This document shows positions 38,352 to 47,960 of a stretch of DNA of 64,000 nucleotides, piece by piece (positions within the stretch are counted from its first letter, which is position 1; every line of letters begins with the position of its first letter). This DNA comes from Blautia sp. (GTDB lineage: Bacteria; Bacillota; Clostridia; Lachnospirales; Lachnospiraceae): assembly GCA_029257805.1 (NCBI GenBank), contig JARIAR010000023.1, forward strand, positions 1 through 64,000. The letters are read 5' to 3'. The position numbers and the translations under genes are program-made. The notes beneath the pieces are model-generated. The model saw nothing but the letters and a program-made list of their open reading frames with translations. It was not told where the DNA came from and searched no databases.

Positions 38352-40226
38352 ATGGCACGAAGAGAACAGGAAATTTTTACAGATAAGGGAACTCCATTTC
38401 CGCAGGGGGCAAATCCGATAGACAAGGGGTATAACTTTGCTGTAGAAGTACCGGAAGGAGGGAGTGCAGAACTTTTGCTTTATAGAAAAGGAGAAAAGCA
38501 ACCCCAAAAGGAAATCTCTTTTCCGGAAGAAAATAAAGTAGGAAATGTTCTTTCAATAAGAGTCAGAGGCCTGTCTCCGGGAACGCATGAATATAATTAT
38601 CGAATTAACGGAGTGGTGTGTCAGGATCCCTATGCTTATAGTATTCAGGGAAGAACACATTTCGGAGAACCTATGGATGAAGATGTCCATAAAATACGTT
38701 GCGGGCTTCTTCCAGATACAGAATATAGCTGGGAAGGTGATAAGAGTCTGCAAATTCCTTATGAGGATATGATTCTTTATAAATTACATGTGCGGGGATA
38801 TACAAAGCTTATGTCCAATATTGGAAAAAAGAAAGGGACTTTTTCAGGACTTGTGGAAATGATTCCGTATTGGAAGAAATTGGGAATTAATGCAGTGGAA
38901 TTAATGCCGGCATATGAATTTCAGGAAGTAGTTTCCAAAAGCCGGGAAGAAGCGTACATGACTCAAAAAAGAGATGAGGATCGTATTAATTACTGGGGAT
39001 ATACAACTGGATATTATTTTGCCCCCAAAAGGGCATACTGTGCCGGGACAGATGTCCATAAAGAATTTCGCGATTTTATAAAAGCACTTCATAAAGCAGG
39101 GATAGAGTGTATCATGGAATTTTGTTTTAATGGTGAAACAAACCCTCTTCTTGCATTGCGGGCATTGCAGTTCTGGAAAATATTTTATCATGTAGATGGC
39201 TTTCATATCCAGGGAAGTGGAATAATCCAGGAACTTGTTTTAAAGGATGGCATACTTTCCGGAACGAAGATCATGATGCCGGGTTATGATTTTGCTTCTC
39301 TATATCATGGAAAACAACCAGCCCAAAGGGTTTTTGCAGAATATAATCAGTCTTTTCTGGAAGATATGAGACGTTTTTTAAAGAGTGACGAAGGAATGAA
39401 CCAACGGGCTGTATGGCATGTACGGCACAATGGAAATTATAATGGCGTTGTGAATTTTATCACATGTCATGATGGATTTACGTTAAATGATCTGGTCAGT
39501 TATAATTATAAACACAATGAATCCAACGGAGAAGATAATGAAGATGGAAGCAGTTATAACTATTCCTGGAATTGTGGGGTAGAAGGACATTCCAGAAAAT
39601 TATCAATTCGCCAGATGCGGGAGCGTCAAATGCGAAATGCGTTTTTGATGATGCTTTTAAGTCAGGGAGTTCCCATGATTTATGGAGGGGATGAATTTGC
39701 AAATTCTCAGGAAGGAAACAATAATGCATGGTGTCAGGATAACCCGGTAGGGTGGACAGAATGGAAAGGCCTGAAGCGGAACGAAGCTCTTTTCCGTTTT
39801 GTAAAAGAAGCCATTGCATTTCGGAAAGAACATCCTGTTTTGCATGCTCCAAAGGAGTTAAAAGGGACAGATTATCTTGCAAAAGGATATCCGGATATTT
39901 CTTTTCACGGAGAACGTGCCTGGTATGTAAGCTATGAAAATACAAGCCGTTTATTTGGAGTAATGTATTTTGATGCTTATGAAAAAAGGGACAAAGAAAC
40001 GGAAGAAAATAAATTTATCTATGTAGGATATAATTTTCACTGGGAAAATCGGAAGCTGGCACTTCCCAATCTTCCTGAAGGGTATCATTGGACTAAAGTA
40101 GCGGATACAGGAAATATGGTAGGGGAAAGCTGCTTTGTGGAAGATGGGAAAGAGTATAAAAAAACTATAGAGGCAGATCCAAGAACAATAGTGATTCTTA
40201 TTGGCAGACAGGAGGGAAAGGAATGA
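38352..40226 (+). CDS. GlgX/isoamylase-like GH13 protein, likely catalytically inactive
   Basis: CBM48-like N-terminus, NYWGYTTGYYFAPKRAY, CHDGFTLNDLVSYNYKHNESNGEDNEDG, GVPMIYGGDEFANSQEGNNNAWCQDN; catalytic motifs degenerate (see finding). Confidence 0.88.
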   Translation: MARREQEIFTDKGTPFPQGANPIDKGYNFAVEVPEGGSAELLLYRKGEKQPQKEISFPEENKVGNVLSIRVRGLSPGTHEYNYRINGVVCQDPYAYSIQGRTHFGEPMDEDVHKIRCGLLPDTEYSWEGDKSLQIPYEDMILYKLHVRGYTKLMSNIGKKKGTFSGLVEMIPYWKKLGINAVELMPAYEFQEVVSKSREEAYMTQKRDEDRINYWGYTTGYYFAPKRAYCAGTDVHKEFRDFIKALHKAGIECIMEFCFNGETNPLLALRALQFWKIFYHVDGFHIQGSGIIQELVLKDGILSGTKIMMPGYDFASLYHGKQPAQRVFAEYNQSFLEDMRRFLKSDEGMNQRAVWHVRHNGNYNGVVNFITCHDGFTLNDLVSYNYKHNESNGEDNEDGSSYNYSWNCGVEGHSRKLSIRQMRERQMRNAFLMMLLSQGVPMIYGGDEFANSQEGNNNAWCQDNPVGWTEWKGLKRNEALFRFVKEAIAFRKEHPVLHAPKELKGTDYLAKGYPDISFHGERAWYVSYENTSRLFGVMYFDAYEKRDKETEENKFIYVGYNFHWENRKLALPNLPEGYHWTKVADTGNMVGESCFVEDGKEYKKTIEADPRTIVILIGRQEGKE

Positions 40227-40786
40227 AAGCCTGGCTTCACTTTAAAACAATTACGAAACATAAATGGATGGTTATGAAATATTGTTTCCGAATTGGCTTA
40301 TATAAGCAGGGGTTATTGCATGACTTATCTAAGTATTCCCCTGCGGAATTTCTTGTAGGATGTAAATATTATCAGGGGGACAGAAGTCCTAACAATGCAG
40401 AAAGAGAGGCGACAGGAGTATCTACCTCATGGCTGCACCATAAGGGAAGGAACCGTCATCATTTCGAACACTGGGTGGATTATTCTCTTGATGGGGAACA
40501 TGTGATCATGGGTGCACAGATGCCCAGGCGCTACGTAGCGGAAATGGTAATGGATCGGATCAGTGCCTGCAGAACATATATGGGAGATGCGTATACACAA
40601 GAGCAGCCGTTGGCATATTACCTTAAAGGAAAAGAGCAACTTTGGTTTATCCACCCTCAGACAAAACGGGAACTGGAAGGACTTTTACGCATTTTAAAGG
40701 ATCATGGGGAAGATACGGTTATCTGGTATATTCGAAATGTTTATCTGAAAAAGGGAAAAACATATGGAAAAAATAAATCTATATGA
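40223..40786 (+). CDS. DUF5662-family protein (HD-like motifs)
   Basis: GLLHDLSKYSPAEF, WLHHKGRNRHHFEHWVDY; ATGA overlap with upstream gene. Confidence 0.75.
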   Translation: MKAWLHFKTITKHKWMVMKYCFRIGLYKQGLLHDLSKYSPAEFLVGCKYYQGDRSPNNAEREATGVSTSWLHHKGRNRHHFEHWVDYSLDGEHVIMGAQMPRRYVAEMVMDRISACRTYMGDAYTQEQPLAYYLKGKEQLWFIHPQTKRELEGLLRILKDHGEDTVIWYIRNVYLKKGKTYGKNKSI

Positions 40787-40874
40787 TTAGATACAGTCAA
40801 AACTTCAGACTATCATTTTTTTGTCAGATATGTTATTATAAATAAATGAAAATAAAAGGAGAAGGTGCTGTTTC

Positions 40875-41990
40875 ATGAAAAAATACGATTATTTAATTGT
40901 TGGTGCAGGTCTTTTTGGTGCAGTGTTTGCACATGAAGCAACCCGATGCGGCAAAACCTGCCTTGTAATTGACAAAAGAGAGCACATTGGAGGAAATATT
41001 TATACAGAAGAAGTAGAGGGAATTCAGGTACATCGTTACGGTGCTCATATTTTCCACACTTCAAGAAAACATGTATGGGATTATGTGAATCAATTTACAG
41101 AATTTAATCATTTTATAAATTCTCCTATTGCTGTATACAAGGATGAACTTTATAATCTGCCTTTTAATATGAATACATTTCATCAGTTGTGGGGCATAAA
41201 AACACCTGCAGAAGCACAGGCGAAAATTCAGGAGCAGATTGCAAGAATGCACATTACGCATCCTCAGAATCTTGAAGAACAGGCTCTTGCACTTGTTGGT
41301 CAGGATGTTTATGAAAAACTGGTAGATGGATATACCAGAAAGCAGTGGGGAAGAGAATGCAAGGAGCTTCCGGCATTTATTATCAAACGTCTTCCATTGC
41401 GTTACACATACGATAATAATTATTTCAAAGATCCCTACCAGGGAATTCCAAAAGGCGGATATACACGCATTATTAAGAAACTGCTGGAAGGGGTTCAGGT
41501 ATGCCTGAATACGGATTTCTTTGATAATAGAGAGGAATTAACAGCACAGGCAGAAAAAGTACTTTTTACAGGTATGATCGATCAATATTATGATTATTGT
41601 TACGGCGAACTGGAATATCGCTCATTGCGTTTTGAAACAGAGACGTTGGATATGGCAAACTATCAGGGAAATGCAGTTGTAAATTATACAGATTATGAGG
41701 TACCGTATACAAGAATTATAGAACATAAACATTTCGATTTTGGTACACAGCCTAAAACAGTTATTACAAAAGAATATCCGGCAGAGTGGAAAAGAGGCGA
41801 AGAACCGTATTATCCGATTAATGATCCGGCTAATAATGAACTGTTTGATAAATATGAGCGCCGTGCATTAGAAGAGAAGAATGTGATTTTTGGCGGACGT
41901 CTTGGTATGTATCGATATATGGATATGGATCAGGTAATTGAAGAAGCGCTTTCTCTTGCTGAAACAGAGCTTACCTATGAAGAGCCATGA
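40875..41990 (+). CDS. glf: UDP-galactopyranose mutase
   Basis: YLIVGAGLFGAVFAHEA FAD motif, GGNIYTEEVEGIQVHRYGAHIFHTS, FTGMIDQYYDY. Confidence 0.96.
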   Translation: MKKYDYLIVGAGLFGAVFAHEATRCGKTCLVIDKREHIGGNIYTEEVEGIQVHRYGAHIFHTSRKHVWDYVNQFTEFNHFINSPIAVYKDELYNLPFNMNTFHQLWGIKTPAEAQAKIQEQIARMHITHPQNLEEQALALVGQDVYEKLVDGYTRKQWGRECKELPAFIIKRLPLRYTYDNNYFKDPYQGIPKGGYTRIIKKLLEGVQVCLNTDFFDNREELTAQAEKVLFTGMIDQYYDYCYGELEYRSLRFETETLDMANYQGNAVVNYTDYEVPYTRIIEHKHFDFGTQPKTVITKEYPAEWKRGEEPYYPINDPANNELFDKYERRALEEKNVIFGGRLGMYRYMDMDQVIEEALSLAETELTYEEP

Positions 41991-42004
41991 CAGGAGGAGT
42001 GCAG

Positions 42005-42598
42005 ATGGATACACCTACGATTGCAGAATACTATAAAGAGCACGATCCTCTAAAAAGGAAGGATTTGTTGGAAAAATCTATTTCTCTGGGAGAGGATTTA
42101 GAAAATAATGAAATCCGCAGGCGGCTTTGGGAAATCCGTTATGAAAACAAAGCAGAGTCAGGAACAGATGCCCGTGCAGATGGTTTTCTGGCATTGTGGA
42201 TGATTCTGGAATTTAATCGAAATGCAGGCGGAAAGTTATTTGGGGCAAAAGGTGCCCGTAAAGATGTGAAAAAACAACTTGAAAAATTAAGATTTCATGA
42301 ATTTTTAAACGGGGATGAAAGGCATCAGGAACTTTTGTATCGGGAATGCTGTCATCTTGTGAAAATGTATATGGAACTTTGTGAATCTGATAAATCTTAT
42401 ACAAGTATACTTTGCGGGATTATGAGTATGAACGCAGAGAAAGCAAAAGCAAAGCTCCAGAAAGATATTCATGAAACAGCAGTGCTGCTTCCGCCAGTTC
42501 TTGGTATGGAAAAAGAGTTGGAAATCCTTACAAAAGCAGCAAGAGAAATGTATGAACTGCATTTTCCGGGAGAGGGTGGATTGGCTCTTTCCGAATGA
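42005..42598 (+). CDS. Uncharacterised protein (possibly DUF6553-like) linked to glf
   Basis: ORF with GGAGG RBS before ATG 42005, helical composition; no confident motif. Confidence 0.6.
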   Translation: MDTPTIAEYYKEHDPLKRKDLLEKSISLGEDLENNEIRRRLWEIRYENKAESGTDARADGFLALWMILEFNRNAGGKLFGAKGARKDVKKQLEKLRFHEFLNGDERHQELLYRECCHLVKMYMELCESDKSYTSILCGIMSMNAEKAKAKLQKDIHETAVLLPPVLGMEKELEILTKAAREMYELHFPGEGGLALSE

Positions 42599-42613
42599 TC
42601 TTAAAGATATAAA

Positions 42614-42643
42614 AACGCCCTGCCGGTATTCCGGCGGGGCGTT
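42614..42643. terminator. GC-rich hairpin after glf pair
   Basis: AACGCCCTGCCGG-TATT-CCGGCGGGGCGTT; no strong T-run. Confidence 0.6.
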
Positions 42644-42676
42644 GAAGAATAAAAGTAAAATCACCAGGAGGAAAAT

Positions 42677-45601
42677 ATGAAAATAGAGAATCTGACAGCA
42701 TATGAAGTGGTGAAGGAAGAAGAATTAACCGATATCCATTCAAAAGGAACGTTTCTGCGCCATAAAAAAACAGGCGCAAGAATTCTTCTTATTGAAAATG
42801 ATGATGAAAATAAAGTATTTAATATTGCTTTTCGTACACCACCGAAAAATAGTACCGGTGTGGCGCATATTCTGGAACACAGTGTACTTTGCGGATCCAA
42901 AGAATTTCCTTTAAAAGATCCATTTGTAGAGTTGGTGAAAGGATCTTTAAATACATTTTTAAACGCAATGACATATCCGGATAAGACATGTTATCCAGTA
43001 GCCAGCTGTAATGATCAGGATTTTCAGAATCTGATGCATGTATATCTGGATGCGGTATTTTTTCCGAATATATATGAAAAAGAAGAAATCTTCCGTCAGG
43101 AAGGCTGGTGTTATCAGCTGGAAAAAACGGAAGGTCCGTTGAAGTATAATGGTGTTGTATATAATGAAATGAAAGGGGCTTTTTCTTCTCCGGACGAAGT
43201 ATTGGAAAGGGAGATTATGAATTCTCTTTTCCCGGATACCCCGTATGGTTGTGAGTCCGGAGGAAATCCTGAAAATATTCCGGAACTGAGTTATGAGGAG
43301 TTTCTTAATTTTCATAAAAAGTATTATCATCCTTCTAACAGTTTCTTATATTTATACGGGAACATGGATATGGAAGAAAAACTGGAATTTATTGACAAGC
43401 ATTATCTTTCTTGCTTCGATGCGTTGGATGTGGATTCTGTGATTCCGGAGCAGCCGGAATTTGCTTCCTGTAAGGATGTCGTTTTAGATTATCCGGTATC
43501 AGAAAACGAAGGGGAAGAGGATAATACGTATCTTTCTTACAACATGGTAACAGGAAAGGCTACGGATCATGTACTTTGCATGGCATTTGAAGTTCTGGAT
43601 TATGCATTGTTAAGTGCTCCAGGTGCTCCGCTTAAAAAGGCACTTTTGGATGCGAAAATCGGAAAAGATATTTATGGATCTTTTGATGATGGAATTTTGC
43701 AGCCATATTTCACTATCGTAGCGAAAGGTGCAAATAAAGACAGAAAAGATGAATTTGTTTCTATTATTAAGCGTGTCCTGACAGAAATTGTAAACAATGG
43801 AATTGATAAAAAGTCAGTAGAAGCCGGAATCAACTATATGGAATTTAGATATAGAGAAGCGGATTTTTCTTCTTATCCAAAGGGGCTGATGTACAGCCTT
43901 GATATACTTGGAGACTGGCTTTATGATGATAGCAAGCCTTTTGCGCAAGTACAGCAGCTTTCTGTGTTTGAAATATTGAAAAAAGCACTTTACGAAGGCT
44001 ATTTTGAAAAGCTGATACAAGAATATCTTCTTGAAAATCCCCACGGGTCTGTTTTGACACTTGTACCGAAAAAAGGTCTTCAGGCTGAACGTGAAAAAGC
44101 ACTGGAAGAAAAATTAGAAGAATACAGAAAGAGCCTTTCAGAAGAAGTGCTTGAAAAAATGGTAGAAAAAACAAAAGCCCTGGAGGCATATCAAGAAGCA
44201 GAAGAGGAACCGGAAGCGCTTTCCTGTATACCCATGTTAAAAAGAAGTGATATAAAAAAAGAAGTTGGTCATCTTTATAATGAAGAGCTGGAAGAAGAGG
44301 GAAGTTTGTTCCTTTACCATGATGTATGCACAAATGGAATCGGTTATATCGATTTATTATTTGAGTTCGAGAAACTTTCCAAAGAAGAGATAAATTATCT
44401 GGGACTTTTAAAATCTGTTCTGGGGTATGTAGATACAGAGAAATATACGTATGGGCAGTTGTTTAATGAAATCAATGCGAATACAGGTGGTATTTTCTGT
44501 GGCGTGGAAGTATTTGAAAATGAAAAGGCAGAAGATGGATTCCGTGCGATGTTCTCTATTCGTGGAAAAGCGCTTTACACGAAGTTTGACTTCTTGTTTG
44601 AAATGATAAAGGAAATTCTGGAAACCTCAAAAGTGGAGGATACTGCACGGCTTTATGAGATTGTAGCGCAGGCGAAATCACGTGCTCAGGCGAATCTTGT
44701 AAGTGCCGGTCATTCTACAGCTGTGCTTCGTGCAACATCCTACAGTTGTTATATGTCTGCTTTCCAGGATGAAATGGCAGGAATCGGTTATTATCAGTTT
44801 ATTGAAAAACTGGAAAAGGAATTTACAGACAGAGCGGAAGAAGCAGTACGTAATTTGAAATGCCTGATGAAAAAAATCTTCCGTCCTGAATATTTCCGTA
44901 TAAGTTATACAGGAGAAAAAGAATCTTTGGAAAATACAAAAAAACTTTGCGGAATATTGAAAAAGAGCCTGTGCACAGAGCCAATGGAATCGTTTGGACA
45001 GGAATTGATCTGCGAGAAGAAAAATGAAGGTTTTCAGACTTCCGGACAGGTACAGTATGTGGCGCAAACAGGCAATTTCCGAAAAAAAGGGCTGGCTTAC
45101 ACAGGTGCGCTTGACATTCTTAAAGTCGCATTAAGTTATGATTATCTTTGGATAAATCTTCGTGTAAAAGGTGGGGCATATGGATGCATGAGCGGTTTCC
45201 GTAGAAATGGAGATGGTTATTTTGTTTCTTATCGTGATCCTCATCTTTCCCGTACTTTTGAAGTATACAAAGGAATCCCGGACTATATTCGCAATTTCCA
45301 GGCGGATGAACGGGAAATGACAAAATATATTATCGGAACGATCAGCGGAAAAGATGTACCCCGAACACCGCAAATGCATGGTAATATTTCTAAAGTTGCG
45401 TATTTCTGCGGAATTACAGAAGAGATGATGCAAAAAGAAAGAGATCAGATACTAAATGCAACAGTGGAAGATATGCATGCGCTGGCTCCTATTGTTGAGG
45501 CTATCCTTTCCGATGAACAGATTTGTGTAGTAGGAAGTGAAAGTGCCGTTGCAGATGAAAGAGAAATGTTTGGAGAAATCAAAACATTAATTACCTGTTG
45601 A
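42677..45601 (+). CDS. M16C insulinase/presequence-protease-like metallopeptidase
   Basis: Zinc motif HILEHSVLCGS (HxxEH), about 970 aa four-domain length. Confidence 0.92.
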   Translation: MKIENLTAYEVVKEEELTDIHSKGTFLRHKKTGARILLIENDDENKVFNIAFRTPPKNSTGVAHILEHSVLCGSKEFPLKDPFVELVKGSLNTFLNAMTYPDKTCYPVASCNDQDFQNLMHVYLDAVFFPNIYEKEEIFRQEGWCYQLEKTEGPLKYNGVVYNEMKGAFSSPDEVLEREIMNSLFPDTPYGCESGGNPENIPELSYEEFLNFHKKYYHPSNSFLYLYGNMDMEEKLEFIDKHYLSCFDALDVDSVIPEQPEFASCKDVVLDYPVSENEGEEDNTYLSYNMVTGKATDHVLCMAFEVLDYALLSAPGAPLKKALLDAKIGKDIYGSFDDGILQPYFTIVAKGANKDRKDEFVSIIKRVLTEIVNNGIDKKSVEAGINYMEFRYREADFSSYPKGLMYSLDILGDWLYDDSKPFAQVQQLSVFEILKKALYEGYFEKLIQEYLLENPHGSVLTLVPKKGLQAEREKALEEKLEEYRKSLSEEVLEKMVEKTKALEAYQEAEEEPEALSCIPMLKRSDIKKEVGHLYNEELEEEGSLFLYHDVCTNGIGYIDLLFEFEKLSKEEINYLGLLKSVLGYVDTEKYTYGQLFNEINANTGGIFCGVEVFENEKAEDGFRAMFSIRGKALYTKFDFLFEMIKEILETSKVEDTARLYEIVAQAKSRAQANLVSAGHSTAVLRATSYSCYMSAFQDEMAGIGYYQFIEKLEKEFTDRAEEAVRNLKCLMKKIFRPEYFRISYTGEKESLENTKKLCGILKKSLCTEPMESFGQELICEKKNEGFQTSGQVQYVAQTGNFRKKGLAYTGALDILKVALSYDYLWINLRVKGGAYGCMSGFRRNGDGYFVSYRDPHLSRTFEVYKGIPDYIRNFQADEREMTKYIIGTISGKDVPRTPQMHGNISKVAYFCGITEEMMQKERDQILNATVEDMHALAPIVEAILSDEQICVVGSESAVADEREMFGEIKTLITC

Positions 45602-45610
45602 TCATAAAAA

Positions 45611-45636
45611 ACAGCTGCCCCATTTGAGGCAGCTGT
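45611..45636. terminator. Hairpin between M16 peptidase and era
   Basis: ACAGCTGCC-CCATTTGA-GGCAGCTGT. Confidence 0.55.
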
Positions 45637-45653
45637 AAATAGAGAGGAAAAAA

Positions 45654-46562
45654 ATGAACGAAAACTTTAAATCTGGATTTGTAGCAATTATAGGACGTCC
45701 AAATGTAGGGAAATCTACACTGATGAATCATTTAATCGGACAGAAAATTGCAATTACATCAAAGAAACCACAGACTACAAGGAACCGTATTCAGACCGTT
45801 TATACAGATGAAAATGGACAGATTGTATTTCTTGATACCCCAGGAATTCATAAGGCAAAAAATAAGCTAGGGGAATATATGGTGCAAGTGGCAGAACGTA
45901 CTTTAAAAGAAGTAGATGCCATTATGTGGCTTGTGGAACCAACTACTTTTATTGGAGCAGGAGAACGCCATATTGCAGAACAGCTGCAGAGCGTAGGAGT
46001 ACCGGTTATATTGATCATTAATAAAATTGACACCGTATCAAAGGAAGAAATACTTCCGGCTATTGATACCTATCGAAAGATCTGTGACTTTGCAGAAATT
46101 ATTCCTTGTTCTGCTTTACGGGGACAGAATACAGAGGATATTATAAGCAGTATTTTTAAATATCTTCCTTACGGACCTATGTTTTATGATGAAGATACTA
46201 TTACAGATCAGCCTCAGCGTCAGATTGTTGCGGAAATTATCAGAGAAAAAGCACTTCATGCGTTAGACGCAGAAATTCCTCATGGAATTGCCGTTGCAAT
46301 AGATAGAATGAAGGCACGCCCGGGAAAGAAAAGACTGATAGACATAGATGCAACGATTATTTGTGAAAAAGATTCTCACAAGGGAATTATAATTGGAAAG
46401 CAAGGAGCGATGTTAAAGAAAATTGGCAGTAATGCCAGATTTGAGCTGGAAAGGATGTTGGAGGCAAAAGTCAACTTAAAACTTTGGGTAAAAGTGAAAA
46501 AAGATTGGCGTGACAGTGATTTTCTGATTAAGAACTTTGGTTATGATAAAAAGGAAATCTGA
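45654..46562 (+). CDS. era: GTPase Era
   Basis: GRPNVGKSTLMNHLIGQKIAITSKKPQTTR, DTPGIHKAKNKLG, KH GIIIGKQGAMLKKIG. Confidence 0.98.
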   Translation: MNENFKSGFVAIIGRPNVGKSTLMNHLIGQKIAITSKKPQTTRNRIQTVYTDENGQIVFLDTPGIHKAKNKLGEYMVQVAERTLKEVDAIMWLVEPTTFIGAGERHIAEQLQSVGVPVILIINKIDTVSKEEILPAIDTYRKICDFAEIIPCSALRGQNTEDIISSIFKYLPYGPMFYDEDTITDQPQRQIVAEIIREKALHALDAEIPHGIAVAIDRMKARPGKKRLIDIDATIICEKDSHKGIIIGKQGAMLKKIGSNARFELERMLEAKVNLKLWVKVKKDWRDSDFLIKNFGYDKKEI

Positions 46563-46564
46563 AA

Positions 46565-47317
46565 ATGAGTGATTTGATTACAGTGCAGGGAGTGGTGATT
46601 TCTGCCATGCCTATAGGCGATTATGATAAAAGAATCGTTCTTCTCACACGGGAAAGAGGGAAAATTGCGGCTTTTGCGAAAGGAGCACGACGTCAGAATA
46701 GTCTCTTTATGGCTGCGGCAAATCCTTTTGTGTTTGGAACTTTTACGCTTTATGAAGGGCGAAACAGTTATAATCTAAGCCAGGTAAGTGTTACGCATCA
46801 TTTTGTAGAACTTGCAGGAGAACAGCCGGGAATTTATTATGGATATTATTTTCTGGAACTTGCAGATTATTTTGGACATGAAGGAACAGATGAAAAAGAG
46901 ATGATGAATCTTCTTTATATCACAATAAAGGCACTTCTGAATCATCAGATTGATAATCGGCTTGTGCGATGTATTTTTGAGCTTCGTACTATGACCATCC
47001 AGGGGTTTATGCCAAGGCTGTTCCATTGTGCCGGCTGTGAAAAAGAAGTCTCTGAAAAAGAAGAATTGTTTTTTTCACAGGAAGCGCACGGAGTTTTAGG
47101 AAAAGAATGTCTTGGAAAAGTTTCTGATGCAAGAAGGATCTCTGCTTCTGCACTGTATGCGATGCAGTACATTGCAAATGCACCTATGGGAAAGCTTTAT
47201 ACTTTTACGGTAAAAGAAGAAGTTTTATATGAATTAATGCATCATATTCAAGGATATATGGAGCGAAATACAGATAAAAGATTTAAAAGTCTGGAGATTC
47301 TGGAAATGATGTGTTAA
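46565..47317 (+). CDS. recO: DNA repair protein RecO
   Basis: VQGVVISAMPIGDYDKRIVLLTRERGKIAAFAKGARR, zinc CAGCEKE; follows era. Confidence 0.93.
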   Translation: MSDLITVQGVVISAMPIGDYDKRIVLLTRERGKIAAFAKGARRQNSLFMAAANPFVFGTFTLYEGRNSYNLSQVSVTHHFVELAGEQPGIYYGYYFLELADYFGHEGTDEKEMMNLLYITIKALLNHQIDNRLVRCIFELRTMTIQGFMPRLFHCAGCEKEVSEKEELFFSQEAHGVLGKECLGKVSDARRISASALYAMQYIANAPMGKLYTFTVKEEVLYELMHHIQGYMERNTDKRFKSLEILEMMC

Positions 47318-47360
47318 ATATTATAAGGAAGAAGAGAAGCAAAATGCAGGAGGGGTTTTT

Positions 47361-47843
47361 ATGAACAAAATTAAAGTAAAAGAGATTACTGCTGAAAACT
47401 TTAAGGAGTTTGGAAGTTTTACGGATTTTATGAATCCGGATGGATATAGCTTGGGAGATTTCTATCAGGACAGGCTGAGAATGCACAACTCTGGTAAAAT
47501 GCAAATGACTTTTTCTCCGCTGTTGGTTCGCAGACCGGAAAAAATGATTGTTAATATGGCAGAATACCACAATTATACACAGGAGGGAGTGCTTTGTCTG
47601 GATGATGATGTGATCATTCACGTGGCACCGGCAGGGAAAGAACCGGTTCCTGAGTGTACAGAAGCTTTTTATGTGCCGCAGGGAACGATGGTTCTTCTTC
47701 ATACAGGAGTATGGCATTTAAGTGCTATCCCGGTAAAAAAGGAGCTGGCTCATGTAATGATTGTTCTTCCTGAGCGTACATATGCAAATGATTGCGTTGT
47801 TGTAGAGTATCCGGAAGAAAAATGGATGGAAATTGAGATGTGA
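47361..47843 (+). CDS. Ureidoglycolate lyase-like/cupin-type protein
   Basis: ITAENFKEFGSFTDF start and WHLSAIPV cupin-like C-terminus resemble the AllA/DUF4867 group. Confidence 0.6.
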   Translation: MNKIKVKEITAENFKEFGSFTDFMNPDGYSLGDFYQDRLRMHNSGKMQMTFSPLLVRRPEKMIVNMAEYHNYTQEGVLCLDDDVIIHVAPAGKEPVPECTEAFYVPQGTMVLLHTGVWHLSAIPVKKELAHVMIVLPERTYANDCVVVEYPEEKWMEIEM

Positions 47844-47899
47844 AAAATCCAAAGAAATTCAAACAATAAGAAAGTTTCCGGTTTTTCAAAGGTTTCTTA

Positions 47900-47928
47900 T
47901 TGAAAAAGAAAGTAGATGCTAGTATAAT
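47900..47928 (+). promoter_or_regulatory. glyQS promoter
   Basis: TTGAAA-17 nt-TATAAT. Confidence 0.75.
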
Positions 47929-47960
47929 AAGAACATTGAAAAAGAATTAGGAGAGATAAA

